From contig CM062808.1 in the NCBI GenBank assembly GCA_031772625.1, positions 471,631,655-471,695,654 of the forward strand: a DNA stretch of 64,000 bases, given 5' to 3'. A program made the position numbers and the translations under genes. The notes under the pieces were generated by a model, which worked only from the letters and a program-made list of their open reading frames with translations, ran no database searches and was not told the origin of the DNA. Shown in pieces: positions 57,237 through 64,000 of this stretch. The DNA is from Pinus tabuliformis. Taxonomy: Eukaryota > Streptophyta > Pinopsida > Pinales > Pinaceae. Positions within the stretch are counted from its first letter, which is position 1. Every line of letters starts with the position of its first letter.

Positions 57237-58768
57237 ACTTCCATGGCTTGACCTCAAAGGATCCATATACTTTCTTGTTTGAGTTTTTCGTCATATGCAA
57301 AACTTATGATTACACCACTAATGATCAAAAATTGAAATTATTCCCATCCACTCTCAAGGATGCAACTTTATGCTGGTTCATGGGATTACCTAGGGATAGC
57401 ATCACCACCTGGGCTTAGATGCAACAGGCCTTCAACAACAAGTATCGGGACTACTGCAGGTCTAAAGACACTAAAGAGGAAAATTTTATAATGACCTTGG
57501 TGCATGACAAATCCTTATAGGATTATGAAGAAGGATTCCAGCTTAGCTACAAAAGGGCCATGTGCACACTTGATTATGAGTTATTGAAGCTAGTCCTACT
57601 TAGGGGGGTTAGGGAAGATCTTCTGGATACCCTAAACCTACTAGCAGGAGGGGAAATCTACCAACTACCCTATGAATATATCAAGACTGTCTTTAAGAAC
57701 TATTCTAGGGAAGCTAGGAAAAAGGGTAGGGGTAGTCAACCAATGGCCAACTCATCCTCTTCCAACTCATCCATAAAAGGTGAAATTGGAAATATGTTGG
57801 AAGATTTCAAGAGTGAAATGCTGCAAACCCTTGCCCTATAGATGGACACTATGTACATCAAGAGAAAGTAGGAGGAAGTAGAGAGATCATTATCCATCTT
57901 CTACCCTAGATGCACAAGGAGGCACCCTAGGAATGAATGCCCATTAAACCTTATAGAAATCTACTCGGTCTGTGAAGAAAAATACTCCATAAATAAGTTC
58001 CCTTCTCTACCTAGACTAAAAGATGTGTATTAGGGAACTGAAGGGCTGATTGAACAAGTCTACTACATAAATCAAAGGAAACCTCATGGGCCTCAACTGT
58101 ACTAGCAGGGCATGTAAGGGTCATCCTACTCATATTACAATCCTAACCAAAATACATTCATTCCCACTTGGGGGCACCCTGATCATCCCTCCTGGTCTAC
58201 ACCTTCTCCTTGGTCTTTTGCACCTCAATACCATTCCCAGCAGACCAACAAACCATTTCAGCCATATACTCCTCTGCAGCCTCAGTGGAATGCACCACCT
58301 TAGGGCTGAAGGCCCCCATACAACAATGCTCCAACTTTATTGCCTTCACCTCTTAGTGAACCACATATTTTACACCATGCTCCATATAAATAGCCTCAGA
58401 TGCCTGCCCAACCAAATCTAAACCTGAACAACAGAAAGGCACAACAAGTATACTGTGGAGAGACATCCTACCCTTCTTATGCTGTGGAAAATCAAGAAAT
58501 CAACCTAAGGTCTAGGAGAGTACTCCCTGACAACCAACCTCCATCTCCACCTAGGGAGAGTGAGGAGGAAAGAGAGGAAAGTATGCTTAGAGTGAATCCA
58601 CCACCCTTTCCTGAAATATTAACTCATCCAGGCCAGCCTACCCCAGAAGAGAATGAACTTCTGGGTGAATTGAAAAATCTGTGTGTAAAAATTCGACTTC
58701 TCGAAGCCATTAAGGATGTACCTATTTACAACAAATTGATTAAAGAGAAGTGTTTCAAACATCCATAG
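57237..58768 (+). pseudogene. Gag (main part) of the Athila-like element
   Basis: Continues the protein begun at 37184: HFHGLTSKDPYTFLFEF, ICKTYDYTTNDQKLKLFP and LKDATLCWFMGLP are the conserved gypsy Gag core. Then GxxEDLLDTLNLLAGGEIYQ at 57613-57662. A cysteine-poor stretch near 57900-57980 may be a lost zinc finger region. A Y/N/Q/P-rich part precedes the more intact frame 58400-58768 (122 codons). It has at least six stops, and one follows directly after the 57841 end of the best frame. Confidence 0.82.
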
Positions 58769-58779
58769 AGGCAAAAAAG

Positions 58780-59321
58780 GGACACCTCTACAATCAATGT
58801 CATTGGATAGCTGTCTGACTTAATGTTGGGGCAGGTAATTTGCCCATAGTATTTAGACCTTGGAAGCCCTATAGTAGATGTGCACATCAATGGCACCCTT
58901 GTCCTATAGACCTTGATTGATCTTGGGGCTGCCACTGATGTAATGACTAAGGACCCCATGCTTAAGCTAAATCTCCAGGGTTCATTAAGAAATACGACAA
59001 TAGTCTTGCATCTTTTAGACCATTCCACAGTAGTCCTTGAGGGGATTATTGAGCATTTGATGGTCTCCATTGACTCTTGGGAGTATCCTACAGACTTCCT
59101 AGTTCTCTAGCCTAAGGCCAAGCTTAATGGTTTATCCTCTCATACATGGGAGACCTTGGTTAGCCACTACTGATGCCTACATCAGCTGCAGGGCTGGAAA
59201 CATGAAGATAAAAAATGGGCATATGTCCAAGCAGTTGGTCTTGTACCCTCTTGCTCAGCCATCTTTTGAAGATTATTTACCTTTACGGCTAGAAGAGGAG
59301 GAAGAAGATGTAGTCTACTAA
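58780..59321 (+). pseudogene. Protease of the Athila-like element
   Basis: The frame 58913-59110 gives LIDLGAATDVMTKD, in which the D-x-G-A site is recognisable (IDxGA). The next block, LIHGRPWLATTDAYISCRAG (59136-59195), matches LGRPxLxTAxAxI of plant gypsy proteases. The region then runs acidic toward the RT. One stop separates the two blocks. Confidence 0.78.
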
Positions 59322-59689
59322 GCCCAACTATATACTCTAGAAACTGCGATGGGAGGAGGACAGTGGGATGAAGATGATTTGATTGAACACAAACTCCAAA
59401 ATCCAACTCCCAACACCTTGTCCTTAGAAGAACTATTAAAGGAAAGTAAGAGAAACCGTCACATTGATCTATGCTTAGAAATTCAAATCCTACTCATCTC
59501 AAGACAATAGAATTCGACCCTGAAAGAACTTTTAAGTTCAACACCTCTCTTTCTGTACACTGAGAAGAAGAGTTGTGCAACATGCTAAAGGAACATTTGG
59601 ATGCCTTTTCTTGGAGTTACAAAGAGATGAAGGGAGTGCACCCCTCGGTGTGTAATCACCACACTTATATCAAATAAGGTTGAAAACTA

Positions 59690-60950
59690 GTCTGACAACC
59701 CCAAATGAGAATGAATCCAGCTCTAAAGGATATAGTCAAAGAAGAACTGCAAAAGGTGTTGGATGCAAGATTCATTTACCCTATCTCAAATAGTGAGTGG
59801 GTTTCTCCTTTGGTGTTAGTTCCAAAGAAAAATTGGAAGTGGAGGATTTTTTTTGATTACAAGGAGTTAAATAAAGCAACAAAGAAGGGCCATTCCCCTC
59901 TACCTTTCATTGACCACGTGTTAGATGGCCTGGCAAGGAATTTTTTTTCCTATTTCTTAGATGGGTTCAATGGGTACAATCAAATCCAGATTAACCCAGA
60001 GGACTAGGACAAAACCACCTTCACCTGCCCTTGGGGTAATTTCACTTATAGGGTCCTTCCTTTTGGTCTATGCAATGCCCTTGCCACTTTCCAGAGGGAA
60101 GTCTTGAGTATCTTTGCCAAGCTAGTCCATTATGCAATGGAAATTTATATGGATGATTTTACACCCTATGGGTGTGATTTCCAGGAGGCACTCTCCAAGT
60201 TGGGTAAGGTGCTGAACAAATGCATTGAAATGAACTTGTCCCTTATTCCAGAAAAATGTGAGTTCTTGATGACTGCAGGGACTGTTCTAGATCATTCAAT
60301 ATCCCATAAAGGACTACAAGTGGACCCAAATAAGATAGCCATCATCCAAAGGGTCCCACCTCCGTAAAAATAGAGGGATGTCAGAAGTTTTCTAGGTTTA
60401 GCTGGATACTATAGGAGATTTATAAAATACTTCAACAAATTAACTTCTCATGTATTTGGGTTATTGGGCAAAGACTCTGAATTTCTATTATCAGAAAGCT
60501 GTCAAGAGGCCTTGGACACCCTAAAGGACAATTTGACTACTGCACCTATTCTCCGAGGCCCAAATTGGGCTCTTCCTTTCCATATACATGTCGATTACTC
60601 TCACAAAGCCATAGGAGTAGCCCTAGGCAAAATAGATGACAAGCTACCTTATGCCATTTACTTCATCAGTAAGAATCTGTCAAAAGACGAATTGAACTAC
60701 ACAGTGACTAAAAAGGAATTCCTAGTTGTTGTGCATTCATTGAAAAAATTTAGGAATTACATTACAGGTTACCAAACATTTGTACATACTGACCATGCTG
60801 CAATTAAATACTTGAGGAATAAACCTGATGTAAATGCCCAGATTATTATATGGTTACTTTTATTGCAACAATTTGATTTAACTATTATTGCTAAGCCTGG
60901 TAAGGAGAATGTTGTTGCAGATTTATTATCCAGATTGACTTTGCCTGCAG
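59690..60950 (+). pseudogene. Reverse transcriptase and RNase H of the Athila-like element
   Basis: The 100-codon frame from 59705 has LDARFIYPISNSEWVSPLVL, KWRIFFDYKELNKATKK and GFNGYNQIQINPED. Then PFGLCNALATFQREV and YMDDF (60146-60160), the catalytic box. RT C-terminus LGLAGYYRRFIK near 60395-60430. RNase H in the 189-codon frame 60464-61033 with HVDYSHKAIGVALG, the loss of the first catalytic motif in part (D kept), then DLLSRL. Two stops lie between the frames. Confidence 0.88.
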
Positions 60951-61041
60951 GGGAGGAAGGAATGGTTGATGATCAATTACCGATCAACACTTATTCACCA
61001 TTTCAGTTCTCTCTCCATGGTTTGCTGACATAGAAAATTAC

Positions 61042-62262
61042 TTGGTGTTTGCACAGTTTCCACCAAATTTGTCCTCCAAGGAAAAGATAAAGATTGTAAG
61101 GAAGGGCACCCCATTCACTTGCATTAGGGGCAACCTATTCAAACTAGGCCGGGATCAAATTTCGAGAAGATGTGTCAGGGAGGAGGAAGTCTCTGACATC
61201 CTTCTGACTTGTCATGATGGGCCTAGTGGAGGTCACTTTGTAGCCAAAAGAGCAAAATTTTAGGAGCTAAAAGTTGGTTATTACTAGCCCAATCTTCACC
61301 AAGATGTGAGCATGTATACTAGTCAGTGTGATCAGTGCCAAAGTATGGGGAAACCAACCCCAAGGGATAAAATGCCTTTGCAACCTCAAGTGACTTTCAA
61401 TCCATTTGACAAGTGGGGAATGTATTTCATTGGTCCAATTGACCCTCCATCCAGGAAAAAGTAGTACATAATTATGTGCATTGACTGTTTAACCAAGTGG
61501 GCTAAAGGTAAAGCCATTAAAGCAACAACGGAAGAGAAAGTGGCTAAATTCTTAAGGGATAATGTATTTTATAAGTTTTGGCACCCTAGAGAACCGGTCA
61601 CTGATCAACGTAATCTGTTTACATCTCACATGTTGAAAATTTGTTAATCCAACATAAGATCAAGCATAGAACATCCACTCCTTACCAGCTAATGGGCAAG
61701 AGGAGGTAACCAACAGAGCGCTAGAAGGCGTTTTGACCAAAGTGATTAGCAGCAGTAGAAAATATTAGGTAGATAGATTAGTTGAGGCCACTTGGGCCTA
61801 AAATACAACCTGGAAGACCACCATTGGATTCACTCCTTATGAGCTGGTCTATGGGAAGAAGGCTTTGTTGTCCATTGAATTTGAATACAACACCTTAAAT
61901 ATGGCAGCACAACTGGATCTAGATCTCACCAGGGCACAACAAGAAATATTTCTCCAACTGAATGGGCTAGATGAATTTAGGATGCAGGCCCTCCTACACA
62001 CAGAGGTGACTCAAGTTCAAAGGAAGATTTGGCATGACAAGAACATAAAGGACAAATAGCTTCAAGAAGTTGATTGGGCTTTGTTGTATGATTCCAGGTA
62101 CAAGGATTTTAAAGGAAAGTTAAGGACTAGATGGTTAGGGCATTATGTCATAGAAAAATGTCATGATAATGGTTTGTTACATATAAGAACCATTAATATA
62201 GAGGCTATCCCTTTACTTGTCAATGAGTAGAGATTGAAGGTCTACAAGAAACCCTTATAAAG
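61042..62262 (+). pseudogene. Integrase of the Athila-like element
   Basis: The zinc-binding part has CHDGPSGGHFVAKR (61212-61254) and, after a stop, SQCDQCQSMG. The core has GPIDPPSRKK (the first aspartate region), PVTDQ near 61598-61612 (second aspartate) and an EEVTNRALEG-like glutamate block near 61703-61732. Then TIGFTPYELVYGKKALLSIE (61822-61880) and a C-terminal LRTRWLGHYVIEK through LKVYKKPL at 62235-62258. Stops occur between all blocks. Confidence 0.83.
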
Positions 62263-64000
62263 GCAAGAATTCATAAATCACATCAACAAGACAGTGATGG
62301 TCATAGAGCAAGTATCAGCTTCCACCCCATCAAGTCCCTGAAAAAAGAGAAAAGAAAAAAGAAAAAAAAAAAGAGAAAAAAGAAGAAAAGATAAAGAGAC
62401 TTAGGTGAAAACCTCCATGACGCACCTGCGTCCCATTATTGGGTTTAAAACCTCTTGAGGAGGCCCAATGGTGTTGAAAAAAAAAAAATCTCTCGGTGAA
62501 AACCTCTTTTGAGGCACTCAGGGCAAGCAGCTAGGATGAAAGCCTCCTTGGAGGTAGACTAGTTGTTTTTCAAAAAACAAAAAGGAGAGAAAAGGAAAAT
62601 TATTTGAAAATGTTGTTTGCAAGTCAGTAGGAGGAGGGTCAACACAACTTGAGAGGAACAGAAGGACCTACACAATCCAAGAAAAAAACCAAATAGAAGA
62701 GGGTGAGAACAGAGGATAGAGGGACAATACCTGAAGGCTATACCTCTCACCTACCATTCACTAGAACCATTCTCTAGTCATGTCAACAATCCTCATGCTC
62801 CAGAAGTGAAAAAAGTATGAAAATTTAGGGGAGAGGCAGCTACAAGACATCTTGTAGGTTTCCTGTAGGAAATCCTGTAGCAGCCTATCCCACAAAGGAA
62901 ACTTCACAAGGTTGTAGCCATCTTCAACACAAATATTCCAAGGTTAAGGAAGCTCCTCCAGAGATCAGCAGCAATAGCAAGATCACCAACATCACTCTCC
63001 AGCACCTGCACATCGAAGGAAACAAGCATCAAAAGAGGCCAATACACAAAAAATATGCAACAAATACACAACACAGGGACATCATTCTCCAACAAGCATC
63101 ATCATCAAAGAATCTTACCCACAGGTATGTCATCTTAATCATGCTCTCTCGTTAGCACGATATGATAAAAAATGTAGGATTATGTAAGAGTTGGTTCTAT
63201 AAGAAAAGGTGGCCAGTTAACTTGGCCACCTTCAGCCAGTTGATGAGGAGAAAACAATTAGACCACTCCACATGTGGCAGCAGTCAAATTAGAAGAAAAA
63301 GGAGATATGGCCAAAAAAAGGTTAAGTTATGGAGGAATGAAGTGGGAGATGATTACGAGGTAAGGTGGAATGATGGACTGATAGTGGGACCAACGGTCCA
63401 AAAGGAGGTTCTCGTACTTAGACAACCAGCACACCATCATAGACGATCATCCATATAAGGAAAGAAAACATTGATTCCCACACTAAAAGAGCATTAGAAA
63501 TATCACAAATTCATCAAAAAGAGGTTGCCTCGGCCTTCTTGATGCAGCACCTACAGGAGATAGTTATCATTTTTTAGCGTAGGAGACCTACAAGATCCTA
63601 CAGGAAAACCTACAGGATCCTACAAGAAAAACTATAGGATACAAAGTAGTCAATCTACAGGATTATTAGTGGGTACTAAGGGAGGAGAAATCAAAGGTTT
63701 TCCTCAACAAGACATAACCAGTGAGGTAGGAGCTATACCTTCCATGTTTTTTAGTTAAAAATAAGAAAAATCCTCCATTTGATTAAGGAAGTTGCAGTCT
63801 AGGAGAATTAAATTGTAGAGTTAACATTTAAATCTCTCTCACCCACCAGAATTCTTGAATTATATCCATACAAGCCTCCACAATTACCAGGGAAAGATGA
63901 TAGGGGGTTTTAACAAGAGAGAACCCACAAACATAGTGATAATTCACTAGCATCCTCTTGTAGTAGAAGTTTTCACAAGGCACCAATGGATGAGGTTCTT
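62263..64000 (+). other. 3' region of the Athila-like element; no gene recognised
   Basis: A 62-base purine-rich run (about 62340-62401, mostly AAAAAGAG) follows the pol end. Then come short repeats of the GTGAAAACCTCxTTGAGG kind (62405-62555). Words of the CCTACAGGA/TCCTGTAGG family recur at 62850-62885 and 63572-63655, resembling CATCTTGTAGGA words of the putative 5' LTR at 36240-36310. The frame 63162-63458 has no known motif. The 3' LTR is not recognised and probably lies outside. Confidence 0.5.

Larger units (their letters stand above)
37184..62262 (+). mobile_element. Athila-like Ty3/gypsy coding region, split by a 19.7-kb nested insertion
   Basis: Gag begins at 37184, is cut at 37483 and resumes at 57239. 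Pol follows in the gypsy order protease, RT, RNase H, integrase and ends near 62262. The break falls inside the sequence encoding LPHFHG: ISPSTLPH at 37466-37483 and HFHGLTSKDP from 57237. Every domain contains stops. The combination of a tRNA-Asp primer site and this Gag type suggests the Athila lineage; the Tat lineage is the alternative. Confidence 0.8.

Noticed and set aside
1..64000. tRNA, rRNA and other structural RNA genes
   Set aside because: None recognised; tRNA-like matches are the primer-binding sites of the retroelements.

Overview
The window looks like intergenic DNA from a large, repeat-rich plant genome. No intact host gene is visible. Almost everything recognisable belongs to LTR retrotransposons of plant Ty1/copia and Ty3/gypsy types, most of them old, full of stop codons and nested in one another. 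The only host-gene sequence I recognise is a pair of sucrose synthase exon fragments and one IQM-type exon, both plant families and both broken. A conifer or other gymnosperm is a reasonable guess because the elements are old, decayed and deeply nested, but the sequence does not prove it.

Layout. 1-3132: no gene recognised. 3138-13171: a minus-strand chromovirus-type Ty3/gypsy element with an exact 5-bp target duplication (CCCTT). Its left LTR is split by a non-autonomous LTR element (about 3365-7217), and its reverse transcriptase is split by a 0.3-kb foldback element (9859-10160). 13177-16175: a probable CACTA-like DNA transposon carrying the captured exon pieces. 16180-19270: the 3' half of a decayed copia element (family C, copy 1). 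About 19300-22960: the 5' LTR end and gag of another copia element, with a 0.46-kb palindrome inside gag. 23039-26019: copia family C copy 2, 3'-truncated and joined to unrecognised sequence, then an LTR-like segment from 26971. 27718-35573: a young, nearly intact minus-strand copia element with long LTRs and a single in-frame stop in its polyprotein. 35579-64000: an Athila-like Ty3/gypsy element on the plus strand (primer site 36941, gag from 37184, pol to about 62260). Its gag is split by copia family C copy 3 (37484-57233), and the right LTR of copy 3 is split again by a 15-kb large retrotransposon derivative (41903-56918).

How the parts relate. The split LTRs and matching target duplications give a relative order: Athila-like element first, then copia C3, then the 15-kb derivative. 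The chromovirus came before both the LTR element and the foldback element inside it. The 7.9-kb copia is the youngest, with LTRs differing by roughly 0.5 percent by eye. The 15-kb derivative keeps a gag/protease remnant on the minus strand. On the plus strand it carries a broken reading frame, fitting the layout of plant Tat-lineage elements that carry an antisense ORF near the 3' LTR.

Limits: domain calls rest on reading translated motifs by eye. Percent identities are estimates, and lineage names such as Athila-like or Tat-like are inferences.
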